This document shows, piece after piece, positions 1 through 6,690 of a stretch of 6,863 bases of DNA. The DNA is taken from positions 1-6,863 of the forward strand of contig JALVTA010000134.1 of NCBI GenBank assembly GCA_027036095.1. The letters run 5' to 3'. This stretch comes from Thiotrichales bacterium. GTDB lineage: Bacteria > Pseudomonadota > Gammaproteobacteria > Thiomicrospirales > Thiomicrospiraceae. Within the stretch, counting starts at the first letter, position 1, and every line of letters begins with the position of its first letter. Made by a program: the position numbers and the translations under genes. Under the pieces are notes generated by a model. It worked only from the letters and a program-made list of their open reading frames with translations, did not search any database and was not told the origin of the DNA.

Positions 1-188
1 GGGCCGGAGAACTTTGATGATTCCGTAGAGCTGCGTGAGGGCGAGGTGGTAGAGACCACCGATCCGGATGGCAACCCGGTGCAGTTCCGCATCACCCGCA
101 TTGAGGAAGACAGGGTCTATCTGACGGCAATCACCCGCTGGCCGGCAAGACGCTGGAATTCAAGGTGGAAGTGGTCGACGTCGAGTGA
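1..188 (+). pseudogene. slyD: SlyD-like FKBP-type peptidyl-prolyl isomerase, 3' end only, with an apparent one-base deletion
   Basis: The 5' part lies outside the window. Frame 1 from base 1 reads PENFDDSVELREGEVV..., then ...RITRIEEDRVYL, which matches the C-terminal part of the insert-in-flap chaperone domain of SlyD. At base 123 the match jumps to the -1 frame and continues DGNHPLAGKTLEFKVEVVDV to a TGA at 186-188. This is the final FKBP strand and the family's hallmark DGNHPLAG motif. One G is missing (CTGAC where CTGGAC is expected). Read literally, frame 1 gives unrelated residues and stops at 211-213, inside hrpA. SlyD/SlpA proteins are cytoplasmic prolyl isomerases and chaperones. This copy ends straight after the FKBP fold, without the His-rich metal-binding tail of E. 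coli SlyD. SlpA (fkpB) is the alternative name, but DGNHPLAG fits SlyD better. A sequencing or assembly error is at least as likely as a real mutation; the rest of the C-terminus is perfectly conserved in the shifted frame. Confidence 0.8.
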
Positions 189-3100
189 TGAGCGCCACCG
201 ACCACCCGCATGAAAAGGGCGCGCAAGCGCCTTTTTTCGTTGCAGAGCCGCTGCCGGACGATGAGGCGTCGCTGCGTGCGCTGGTGGAACGCTGGGCGCC
301 TGCCCGTCAGCGCCACCGGCTGCTGCGTCAGCTCGAAAAAGACGGGGCCTCCCCCATTTTTAAGGAGCGGCTGCGCGCCGCGCTGGAAAAAACCGCGGAA
401 AGGCTGGAAAAACGGCCGGAAACCCTCCATTTCGACCCGGAGCTGCCGGTCAACCAGCGGCGGGAGGAAATAGTCGAGCTGATCCGCACCCATCAGGTGG
501 TGGTCATCGCCGGGGAGACGGGTTCGGGCAAGACGACGCAGATTCCCAAGCTGTGCCTGGAGGCGGGGCAGGGGGTACGCGGACTGATCGGCTGCACCCA
601 GCCGCGGCGTCTGGCGGCCCGATCCGTGGCTCAGCGTCTGGCAGAAGAACTGGACTCGAAACTGGGAGAGCGCGTTGGCTATCAGGTGCGTTTCCATGAG
701 CAGGTGGGAGATGACGCCCTCATCAAGGTGATGACCGACGGTATCCTGCTGGCGGAGATCCAGAACGACCGCTGGCTCAGCCGCTATGACACGATCATCA
801 TCGACGAGGCGCATGAGCGCAGCCTCAATATCGACTTTCTGCTCGGCTACCTCAAGCGGCTGCTGCCGAGGCGGCCCGACCTGAAGGTGATCATCACCTC
901 CGCCACCATCGACACCGAGGCCTTCTCGCGCCATTTCGACAATGCGCCGGTGATTGAGGTGAGCGGCCGCACCTGGCCGGTGGAGGTGCGCTACCGTCCG
1001 CTGGAGGCGGTGGAGGATGACGCCGGCAACCGTTTCGAGCCGAGCATGACTGACGGCATCATCGCCGCGCTGGACGAGCTGGCCGAGATCGACCCGTTCG
1101 GGGATGTGCTGGTGTTTCTCGTGGGCGAACACGACATCCGCGAAACCGCCGAGGCGATCCGCAAGCACGGCCTGAAAAATACAGAGCTGCTGCCGCTGTA
1201 TGCGCGACAGCCGCTCAGCGAGCAGCAGAAGATCTTCCAGACCAATCCGCACAGGCGCCGGGTCATTCTGGCCACCAATGTGGCGGAAACCTCACTGACC
1301 GTGCCCGGCATCAAGTTCGTCATCGACACCGGGCTGGTGCGCATCAGCCGATACTCCCCGCGTCTCAAGGTCTTACGCCTTCCAGTTGAGAAGATTTCTC
1401 AGGCGTCCGCCAATCAGCGCAAGGGGCGCTGTGGCCGTGTGAGCGAAGGGGTGTGCATCCGCCTCTATTCAGAGGAGGATTTCAACGCCCGTCCGAAATA
1501 CACCGACCCTGAGATCAGGCGCACTTCCCTGGCCAGCGCGCTGCTGCAGATGAAACGGTTGCGGCTGGGGGAGATGGCGGACTTTCCCTTCATCGATCCG
1601 CCGGAGCCGCGCCTGATCCGTGACGGCGAAAAGGCGCTGCACGAGATCGGCGCGCTGGATGAAAAAGGGCGGCTGACGCCCCTGGGTCATCAGGTGGCGC
1701 GTCTGCCGGTGGACCCTCACTTCGCCCGCATGATTCTGGAAGGCGAGCGCAACGGTGTGCTGGCGGAAGTGCTGGTAGTGGTTTCGGCCCTGTCCATTCA
1801 GGATCCGCGCGAGATGAAGGCGGAGGGCGCAGCCAAGGCTCATGCCCGCTGGCAGGATCCCCGTTCGGACTTTCTGTTCTTCATCCACCTGTGGCATTTC
1901 TACGAATATCAGAAGCGTCATCTCAGCCAGAATAAGCTGCGCAAGTTGTGCCGCACCAATGCGTTCTCCTTTCTGCGCATGCGGGAGTGGCACGACCTGT
2001 TCATGCAGCTGCGCGCCACCCTCAAGCAGATGGGCGTGGCGGTGCCGGACCTGCATCCGCTGGAAGCGTGCAGTGAACCGGACATGCCTGAAATGCGCCT
2101 GTCGGATGCCCATGCCGTCAGCCTGCACCGCAGTCTGCTGGCCGGCCTGCTGGGCAACGTGGCCATGAAGGATACGGACAACGCCTATCTGGGCGCGCGC
2201 AACAGCCGCATCCACATCCATCCTTCCTCCGTACTGTTCAGGCAGCGGCCCAAGTGGCTGGTATCCGCCGAGCTGGTGGAAACCACGAAGCTGTGGGCGC
2301 GCACCAATGCCCCCATCGATCCGCGCTGGATCGAACCGCTGGCGTGGCATCTGGTCAAGCGCAGCTACGAGGATCCCCACTGGGAGGCGCGCCGGGGGCA
2401 GGTGGGGGCCTATGAGAATGTCACTCTCTACGGCCTGCCGCTGGTGCGGCGGCGCAAGGTCAACTACGGGCGTATCAATCCGAAGGAGGCGCACCGCATC
2501 TTCATTCAGGCGCTGGCGGCGGGCGAGGTACGCACCCGCGTGCCCGCTATCGTGCACAACGAAAAACTGCGCCGGGAGGTGGAGTGGCTGGAGCACAAGA
2601 TCCGCCGTCCGGACCTGCTGGTGGAGGAGACGGTGCTTCAGGACTTCTACGCTGCGCGCGTGCCGGAACACATCTACAGCGTGCCCGCTTTCGAGAAGTG
2701 GTGGAAACAGGCGGATGAGGCCACCCGCAAGAGGCTTTTTCTTGCCCGTGAACAGCTGATGAAGCGGGAGGCCGACGCGGACTGGCAGAAGGACTTTCCC
2801 GATCAGCTCCAGATTGACAACCATGTATTGTCGGTACGCTACCGCTTCGAGCCGGGGCAGGCGCGGGACGGAATCACCTTCCGCATTCCGCTGGAGGCGC
2901 TCGGCTGGCTGGATGACACCCGCTTTGACTATCTGACGCCGGGGCTGCTGGCCGAGAAGATCACCTTCTATCTGAAGAAGCTGCCCGGCGGGCTGCGTCG
3001 ACATCTGGTGCCCGTGCCGGAGACGGCGAAGAAACTGGCCGCAGAGATGAAACCGGACAGGGGTGAGCCCTTCGTGCGACAGATGACCCGCCTTCTGCGT

Positions 3101-4117
3101 CGTTATCTGGCAGATGAGGTTGATGAGTCTCTGTTTGAAAACATTGATCTGCCTGACTATCTGAAACCCAAGTTTGAAGTAGTGGATGGTCGGGGAAAAG
3201 TGCTGGCCCGTGGTGCGGATATCGGAGTACTCCGCCAGCAGCTGGCCGAACGGTTGCGCAAGATCAGCCGCAGGGCGGCACAGGCGGAAACCTGGCAGGA
3301 CTTTGAGCGACCGCTTCCGGAGAAGGTGGAGCGCACCGTAAGCGGCCAGCATTTCGTGCTCTATCCGGCCCTGCAGGCAGGGGACAGAGGGGTACAGTAT
3401 GTGGAGCTGCCACAGCCGGATGCAGCACGGGAGGCACATGCTCAGGGCGTGCTGGCTCTGCTGCATCTGCGCCTGAAGGAGAAGGCGGACTACCTGCACA
3501 GGACGCTGCCTCTTAAACAGGTGTGTCTCATCTATGCGCCGCTGGGCAGCTGTGACAGCCTCAAGGAACAGATCATCCGGCGTGCCCTGCGCACACTGGT
3601 GCCGGCGCCGGAGACCATTCGTGATCCCGCCGCTTTTCACGCGGTGGAGGCGCAGGTGCGCAACGGCTGGATCGGACAGGCCCAGAAACTGGCTGAGCAG
3701 GTGGCGGACATCCTGCAGCGCTATCAGCAGGTGAGACGCCGGCTCAAGGGCGGCAATCCCCGTCTGCTGCAGGCGCTGGGTGACCTTCAGAGCCAGCTGG
3801 ATGGGCTGGTGTTCGCCGGTTTTGTGGAAAAGGTGCCGGATCCCTGGTTCGCCCGCCTGAGCGTCTATCTGCGCGGCATCGAGCAGCGGCTGGAGCGGTT
3901 GGAGCAGAACCCGGGGCGGGATGCGCAGCAGATGGTCACTCTGCGGGAGGCCCGGGCACTGGTGGAGGGTGCGCTCAGGCGTCATGGCAAAACCGACGCC
4001 ACCCTCCAGCTGCGCTGGCTGCTTGAGGAGCTGCGGCTGCAACTGTTCGCCCCCACCATTCGCACCCTGCAGCCCGTATCGCTGCGTCGTCTGGAAAAGA
4101 TGATGGAAAAACTGTGA
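188..4117 (+). CDS. hrpA: ATP-dependent DEAH-box RNA helicase HrpA
   Basis: The protein has 1309 residues, close to E. coli HrpA (about 1300), so it is complete. It uses ATP hydrolysis to move along RNA in the cytoplasm. Work in E. coli links HrpA to rescue of stalled or collided ribosomes and to mRNA processing. Visible motifs: Walker A GETGSGKT (about residues 109-116), motif Ia TQPRRLAARSVA, motif II DEAH (206-209), motif III SAT (238-240), motif V NVAETSLTVPG (from 364) and motif VI QRKGRCGR (410-417). These form the two RecA domains. Winged-helix, ratchet (HA2) and OB-fold regions follow, then the long HrpA-specific C-terminal region (DUF3418 type, roughly 700-1300) that separates HrpA from the shorter HrpB and eukaryotic DEAH proteins. 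The ATG at 188 overlaps the frame-corrected slyD stop (TGATG). No convincing Shine-Dalgarno site precedes it, so translation is probably coupled. A GTG at 185 would add one residue. No terminator follows the stop. Confidence 0.96.
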   Translation: MSATDHPHEKGAQAPFFVAEPLPDDEASLRALVERWAPARQRHRLLRQLEKDGASPIFKERLRAALEKTAERLEKRPETLHFDPELPVNQRREEIVELIRTHQVVVIAGETGSGKTTQIPKLCLEAGQGVRGLIGCTQPRRLAARSVAQRLAEELDSKLGERVGYQVRFHEQVGDDALIKVMTDGILLAEIQNDRWLSRYDTIIIDEAHERSLNIDFLLGYLKRLLPRRPDLKVIITSATIDTEAFSRHFDNAPVIEVSGRTWPVEVRYRPLEAVEDDAGNRFEPSMTDGIIAALDELAEIDPFGDVLVFLVGEHDIRETAEAIRKHGLKNTELLPLYARQPLSEQQKIFQTNPHRRRVILATNVAETSLTVPGIKFVIDTGLVRISRYSPRLKVLRLPVEKISQASANQRKGRCGRVSEGVCIRLYSEEDFNARPKYTDPEIRRTSLASALLQMKRLRLGEMADFPFIDPPEPRLIRDGEKALHEIGALDEKGRLTPLGHQVARLPVDPHFARMILEGERNGVLAEVLVVVSALSIQDPREMKAEGAAKAHARWQDPRSDFLFFIHLWHFYEYQKRHLSQNKLRKLCRTNAFSFLRMREWHDLFMQLRATLKQMGVAVPDLHPLEACSEPDMPEMRLSDAHAVSLHRSLLAGLLGNVAMKDTDNAYLGARNSRIHIHPSSVLFRQRPKWLVSAELVETTKLWARTNAPIDPRWIEPLAWHLVKRSYEDPHWEARRGQVGAYENVTLYGLPLVRRRKVNYGRINPKEAHRIFIQALAAGEVRTRVPAIVHNEKLRREVEWLEHKIRRPDLLVEETVLQDFYAARVPEHIYSVPAFEKWWKQADEATRKRLFLAREQLMKREADADWQKDFPDQLQIDNHVLSVRYRFEPGQARDGITFRIPLEALGWLDDTRFDYLTPGLLAEKITFYLKKLPGGLRRHLVPVPETAKKLAAEMKPDRGEPFVRQMTRLLRRYLADEVDESLFENIDLPDYLKPKFEVVDGRGKVLARGADIGVLRQQLAERLRKISRRAAQAETWQDFERPLPEKVERTVSGQHFVLYPALQAGDRGVQYVELPQPDAAREAHAQGVLALLHLRLKEKADYLHRTLPLKQVCLIYAPLGSCDSLKEQIIRRALRTLVPAPETIRDPAAFHAVEAQVRNGWIGQAQKLAEQVADILQRYQQVRRRLKGGNPRLLQALGDLQSQLDGLVFAGFVEKVPDPWFARLSVYLRGIEQRLERLEQNPGRDAQQMVTLREARALVEGALRRHGKTDATLQLRWLLEELRLQLFAPTIRTLQPVSLRRLEKMMEKL

Positions 4118-4125
4118 CGATTTAA

Positions 4126-4153
4126 TTGAGCGACAGGCCTGATGGATTAGAAT
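4126..4153 (+). promoter_or_regulatory. Candidate sigma-70 promoter for the lipoprotein cytochrome gene
   Basis: TTGAGC (4126-4131, 4 of 6 matches to TTGACA) and TAGAAT (4148-4153, 5 of 6 matches to TATAAT) are 16 bp apart, placing the start of transcription near 4160 and giving an untranslated leader of about 50 bases. The boxes lie just after the hrpA stop. No FNR-type palindrome is visible at the -41.5 position here, unlike at the next gene. This is a motif-based prediction; read-through from hrpA is also possible because no terminator separates them. Confidence 0.45.
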
Positions 4154-4209
4154 GAACGGGCGCAGGCTTTCTGTTGTTCAACCCATGAGAATCGCAAGGA
4201 GGAACGCTC

Positions 4210-4830
4210 ATGAAAAAATGGATGATGCTGATGGCGCTTTCCAGCGCCACGCTCCTGACCGCCTGCAGCGGCGGCAGTGAACAGGCCAGCCAGTCCGCCC
4301 AGGTATCTGCTGAAACCCAGCCGGCAGCGCAGGCCACCGCACCTGTAGAAAAAACTGCCGACTCATCCGCCTCCATGGCTGAAAAGGCCAGCGACATGGC
4401 CAAGTCTGCTGCGGACAAGACGGCCGAGGTGGCCAAATCCGCCGGTAACAAGGTAGCCGAGGTCACTCAGTCTGCCGGTGAGGCGGCGGCCAAGATTGCC
4501 GCAGCAGCAGGTGAGAAGGCGGATGAAACCGTCCATGCCGTACAGGGGGCCATGACACCGGCCAAGGAACCGGCGCAACCTAAGCCGCCGGCAGACAAGG
4601 GCGCAGCCATCTATGGGCAGTGTGTCGGTTGTCACGGACCTCATGGTGGTGGAGGGGTCGGTCCCAAGCTGGCCGGCCAGAGTGCCAATGAGATCATGGC
4701 CAAGCTGCATGCCTACAAGGCTGGGAAGCAGCGTGGCCCGCAGACGGCCATGATGGCGCCCATGGCGCAGGGGCTGTCCGATGCGGACATTGAGGCTGTG
4801 GCACACTATATTGCAAATAATTTCAAGTAA
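4210..4830 (+). CDS. Lipoprotein with 11-residue repeat stalk and C-terminal monohaem cytochrome c domain
   Basis: The protein has 206 residues. Residues 1-18 are a lipoprotein signal with lipobox LTAC and lipidated Cys19. Ser at +2 favours sorting to the outer membrane by the Lol pathway. Residues 20-56 are low-complexity, rich in Ser, Ala and Gln. Residues 57-111 form five consecutive 11-residue units (for example AEKASDMAKSA and ADKTAEVAKSA), predicted to be a long amphipathic helix like LEA or apolipoprotein repeats. A Pro-rich linker follows (about 116-129). Residues 130-206 are a class I cytochrome c domain: haem attachment CVGCH at 138-142, probable axial ligand Met182, and the end helix LSDADIEAVAHYI. 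It should carry electrons while tethered to a membrane facing the periplasm; the redox partner is unknown. AGGAGG at 4197-4202, 7 bases before the ATG, fixes the start. The cytochrome domain is clearly related to the next gene. I know no gene name for this architecture. Confidence 0.9.
   Translation: MKKWMMLMALSSATLLTACSGGSEQASQSAQVSAETQPAAQATAPVEKTADSSASMAEKASDMAKSAADKTAEVAKSAGNKVAEVTQSAGEAAAKIAAAAGEKADETVHAVQGAMTPAKEPAQPKPPADKGAAIYGQCVGCHGPHGGGGVGPKLAGQSANEIMAKLHAYKAGKQRGPQTAMMAPMAQGLSDADIEAVAHYIANNFK
4378..4542 (+). repeat. Five in-frame 33-bp units encoding 11-residue LEA-like repeats
   Basis: Within the lipoprotein cytochrome gene, residues 57-67, 68-78, 79-89, 90-100 and 101-111 align without gaps: AEKASDMAKSA, ADKTAEVAKSA, GNKVAEVTQSA, GEAAAKIAAAA, GEKADETVHAV. 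The shared pattern is small-acidic-Lys-x-Ala-acidic-hydrophobic-small-polar-small-Ala. The first three units are most alike and the last two have drifted. The underlying DNA units differ at many bases, so the duplication is old and kept at protein level, not a recent slippage product. Confidence 0.75.
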
Positions 4831-4862
4831 GAGTTTTAAAATATATTGTATTTCCTGTACTT

Positions 4863-4890
4863 CCCCGCTCTTTTGCGGGGTTTTTGTTTC
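4863..4890 (+). terminator. Rho-independent terminator after the lipoprotein cytochrome gene
   Basis: A perfect 6-bp GC stem, CCCCGC (4863-4868) with GCGGGG (4875-4880), encloses a 6-base loop TCTTTT and is followed directly by TTTTTGTTTC. It lies 32 bases after the stop codon and separates this gene from the next cytochrome gene. The 30 bases before it are AT-rich and hold nothing else I can identify. Confidence 0.9.
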
Positions 4891-4905
4891 TGAAAATGTC
4901 TGGAG

Positions 4906-4919
4906 ATGATCTGGATCAA
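4906..4919 (+). promoter_or_regulatory. FNR/ANR-type operator upstream of the small cytochrome gene
   Basis: ATGATctggATCAA matches the FNR consensus TTGAT-N4-ATCAA at 9 of 10 defined positions, and its core TGAT-N4-ATCA is a perfect inverted repeat. Its centre (4912.5) is about 41.5 bases before the start of transcription predicted from the TAGAAT box, the standard position for class II activation by FNR. FNR-family proteins use an oxygen-labile iron-sulfur cluster, so this predicts induction at low oxygen. CRP sites (TGTGA-N6-TCACA) and Dnr/NnrR-type regulators bind related sequences, but the half-sites and 4-base spacer favour FNR/ANR; a nitric-oxide-sensing Dnr cannot be excluded. Confidence 0.75.
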
Positions 4920-4920
4920 T

Positions 4921-4947
4921 TTGGCTGTTTCTTGCTGGACCTAGAAT
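4921..4947 (+). promoter_or_regulatory. Predicted class II promoter of the small cytochrome gene
   Basis: The -10 box is TAGAAT (4942-4947, 5 of 6 matches). The -35 region has only a poor TTGGCT (4921-4926) at a short 15-bp spacing, as expected for a promoter that depends on an activator bound at -41.5. The predicted start is near 4954, leaving a leader of about 27 bases with GGAG at 4970-4973 before the ATG. Confidence 0.6.
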
Positions 4948-4980
4948 CTCCTACAGGTTCATTACGGTGGGAGTCATCAC

Positions 4981-5307
4981 ATGCGTCAATTTGCCACTTT
5001 ACTGTTTGCAGTCTGCTCGCTTGTCTGGAGCGCCAATGCTCTGGCAGATGATCAGGCGCTCTATCTCAAGGGCAAACAGCTCTATCAGCACTCCTGCGCC
5101 GGCTGTCACGGTGCGGATGGGAAAGGAGACATTGGGCGCCCACTTGCCGGGCAGGAAATGCCCGAGCTGATACGCAAGATCAAATCCTACAAGGCGGGCA
5201 AGCATGTGGGCTTCAATGCCAGTCTGATGACGTTGCGGGCCAAGTCGCTCAGTGATGAGCAGATCAGAGCCGTAGCCCTCTACATCTCCCGTGATCTGAA
5301 GATCTGA
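4981..5307 (+). CDS. Small periplasmic class I monohaem cytochrome c
   Basis: The protein has 108 residues. Residues 1-22 form a Sec signal peptide with a hydrophobic core and an AxA site (Ala20-Leu21-Ala22), giving a mature protein of about 86 residues that starts with Asp23. The haem site is CAGCH at 39-43, with Met83 as the likely sixth ligand and the closing helix LSDEQIRAVALYI. Size and layout fit the c553/c5-like soluble cytochromes, which shuttle electrons between periplasmic redox enzymes. It shares YKAGK, the LSD turn and the IxAVAxYI helix with the lipoprotein upstream, so the two are paralogues. It stands alone between two terminators. The FNR-type box upstream predicts expression at low oxygen, for example in a microaerobic or denitrifying electron route; which oxidase or reductase it serves cannot be told from the window. 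GGAG 7 bases before the ATG supports the start. Confidence 0.93.
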   Translation: MRQFATLLFAVCSLVWSANALADDQALYLKGKQLYQHSCAGCHGADGKGDIGRPLAGQEMPELIRKIKSYKAGKHVGFNASLMTLRAKSLSDEQIRAVALYISRDLKI

Positions 5308-5316
5308 TCCTCGCTT

Positions 5317-5356
5317 GCGGCACCACCGGTCAGCGGAACTGGTGCCCGCGTCTTTT
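5317..5356 (+). terminator. Probable rho-independent terminator after the small cytochrome gene
   Basis: GGCACCA (5319-5325) pairs perfectly with TGGTGCC (5340-5346). The helix can extend by GC at 5317-5318 after a one-base bulge, and an inner CCG/CGG pairing (5326-5328 with 5334-5336) closes the loop. A short T-rich run TCTTTT follows at 5351-5356. It starts 9 bases after the stop codon. The T-run is modest and not directly at the stem base, so strength is uncertain. Confidence 0.6.
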
Positions 5357-5439
5357 AGCCGTCTCTGCTAAAATCCCGTCCAGAACCGGGGCGCAGATCC
5401 CGATATTGACACATCACATCGCACAATCTGGAGGTCAAC

Positions 5440-6660
5440 ATGGAGCAGGCAACCGCGTTGGTTGACGGCATCAATACGTTCTTCATTCTCATGGGCGCCA
5501 TTCTGGTGTTCTTCATGCATGCCGGGTTCGCTTTCCTTGAAGTGGGCACGGTGCAGCACAAGAATCAGGTGAATGCGCTTTCCAAGATCATCACGGATTT
5601 CGCCGTATCCACCATCGCCTATTTCTTCATCGGCTTCGGCATTGCCTATGGTGTCTTCTATGGGTTCGACATGGCGAAGCTGATGCATGACATGACCCAC
5701 GCCAACGGCTACGAACTGGTCAAATTCTTCTTTCTGCTGACGTTCGCCGCCGCCATTCCGGCCATCGTCTCCGGCGGCATTGCAGAAAGGGCCCGCTTCT
5801 GGCCCCAACTGGCGGCCACCTTCCTGCTGGTGGCCTTTGTCTATCCCTTCTACGAAGGCATGATCTGGAACGGCAACTTCGGCTTCCAGAGCTGGCTTGA
5901 GCAGACCTTTGGCGCCGGCTTCCACGACTTTGCCGGCTCTCTGGTGGTGCATGGAGTCGGTGGCTGGATTGCACTGGCGGCGGTGCTGCTCTACGGCCAT
6001 CGCTACGGCCGCTATACCCGGGACGGCCGCATCAACTTCGCACACCCGCCCTCCAGCATCCCCTTCCTGGCACTGGGCGCGTGGATTCTGAGCGTGGGCT
6101 GGTTCGGATTCAATGTCATGTCCGCCCAGACGGTGGATGCCATCTCGGGCGTGGTGGCGCTCAATTCCCTGATGGCCATGGTGGGCGGCATTCTGGCGGC
6201 GACTGTTTTCGGCAAGCGGGATCCGGGCTTCATCCATAACGGGCCGCTGGCGGGGCTGGTGGCCATCTGCGCCGGCTCCGACATCGTCAACCCGCTGGGT
6301 GCGCTGGCAATCGGTCTGGTGGCGGGCTGGCTGTTCGTCAAGGCCTTCACCTGGACGCAGAATACCCTGAAGATTGATGACGTCCTGGGCGTCTGGCCGC
6401 TGCACGGGCTGTGCGGTGTGTGGGGCGCGCTGGCTGCGGGCATCTTCGGCACCAAGGCGCTCGGCGGCCTGGGGGGCGTCAGTTTCATCAGCCAGGTGAT
6501 CGGTTCTCTGGTGGGCGTTGCCATCGCCTTCATCGGCGGCTATGTCGTCTATCTGCTGCTGAAAAAGACCGTGGGCATCACGCTCAGCGAGGAAGAGCAG
6601 TACGAAGGGGCGGATCTGGCCATTCACCGCATTCGTGCCAATCCGCCGAGCGATTATTGA
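5440..6660 (+). CDS. amt: Amt/Mep/Rh-family ammonium transporter
   Basis: This 406-residue inner-membrane protein carries ammonium into the cell; Amt channels are trimers with one pore per subunit. There is no cleaved signal peptide as in E. coli AmtB: the first membrane helix starts near residue 11 and contains HAGFAFLEVG, as in the plant- and cyanobacterium-like Amt branch. About 11 hydrophobic segments can be seen. The key residues are present: the twin pore histidines His171 (VVHGVGG) and His322 (WPLHGLCG), the structural Asp163 before the first histidine, gate Phe102 and Phe224, and Ser228 of the outer ammonium site (E. coli Ser219). The cytoplasmic tail, LSEEEQYEGADLAIHRI then RANPPSDY, differs from the usual EGLD...HGE-type ending bound by GlnK. 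TGGAGGT at 5429-5435 sets the ATG. No glnK or glnB is adjacent and no clear sigma-54 promoter is visible. A weak TAAAAT (5369-5374) without a -35 box is the only promoter hint. Confidence 0.95.
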   Translation: MEQATALVDGINTFFILMGAILVFFMHAGFAFLEVGTVQHKNQVNALSKIITDFAVSTIAYFFIGFGIAYGVFYGFDMAKLMHDMTHANGYELVKFFFLLTFAAAIPAIVSGGIAERARFWPQLAATFLLVAFVYPFYEGMIWNGNFGFQSWLEQTFGAGFHDFAGSLVVHGVGGWIALAAVLLYGHRYGRYTRDGRINFAHPPSSIPFLALGAWILSVGWFGFNVMSAQTVDAISGVVALNSLMAMVGGILAATVFGKRDPGFIHNGPLAGLVAICAGSDIVNPLGALAIGLVAGWLFVKAFTWTQNTLKIDDVLGVWPLHGLCGVWGALAAGIFGTKALGGLGGVSFISQVIGSLVGVAIAFIGGYVVYLLLKKTVGITLSEEEQYEGADLAIHRIRANPPSDY

Positions 6661-6690
6661 GTTTGGGTATAATCTTCCCCACGATGATGG

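Noticed and set aside
121..127. Programmed -1 ribosomal frameshift in slyD
   Set aside because: The required repeating slippery heptamer is absent and no clear stimulatory structure is seen; a missing G explains the data more simply.
1469..4042. Very long open frame on the minus strand opposite hrpA (about 857 codons)
   Set aside because: It mirrors the GC-rich codon pattern of hrpA, contains no recognisable domain, and hrpA on the other strand carries every helicase motif.
4134..4141. CAGGCCTG palindrome after hrpA as a terminator or operator
   Set aside because: It is only 8 bases with no loop and no T-run; it lies in the spacer of the predicted promoter and may be chance.
4967..5170. Alternative frame starting just upstream of the small cytochrome (GTG at 4967)
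   Set aside because: It overlaps the cytochrome gene in another frame, and the cytochrome frame has a signal peptide, haem site and correctly placed ribosome binding site.
5319..5346. GCACCA and TGGTGC half-sites upstream of the ammonium transporter gene, resembling an NtrC enhancer site
   Set aside because: The halves are 14 bases or more apart, not the few bases of an NtrC site, and the inverted repeat followed by T-rich sequence fits a terminator. No sigma-54 -24/-12 element is present nearby.
5406..5411. Perfect -35 hexamer TTGACA before the ammonium transporter gene
   Set aside because: The matching -10 position (about 5429-5434) is the ribosome binding site TGGAGG, so a start from here would leave no room for a leader.
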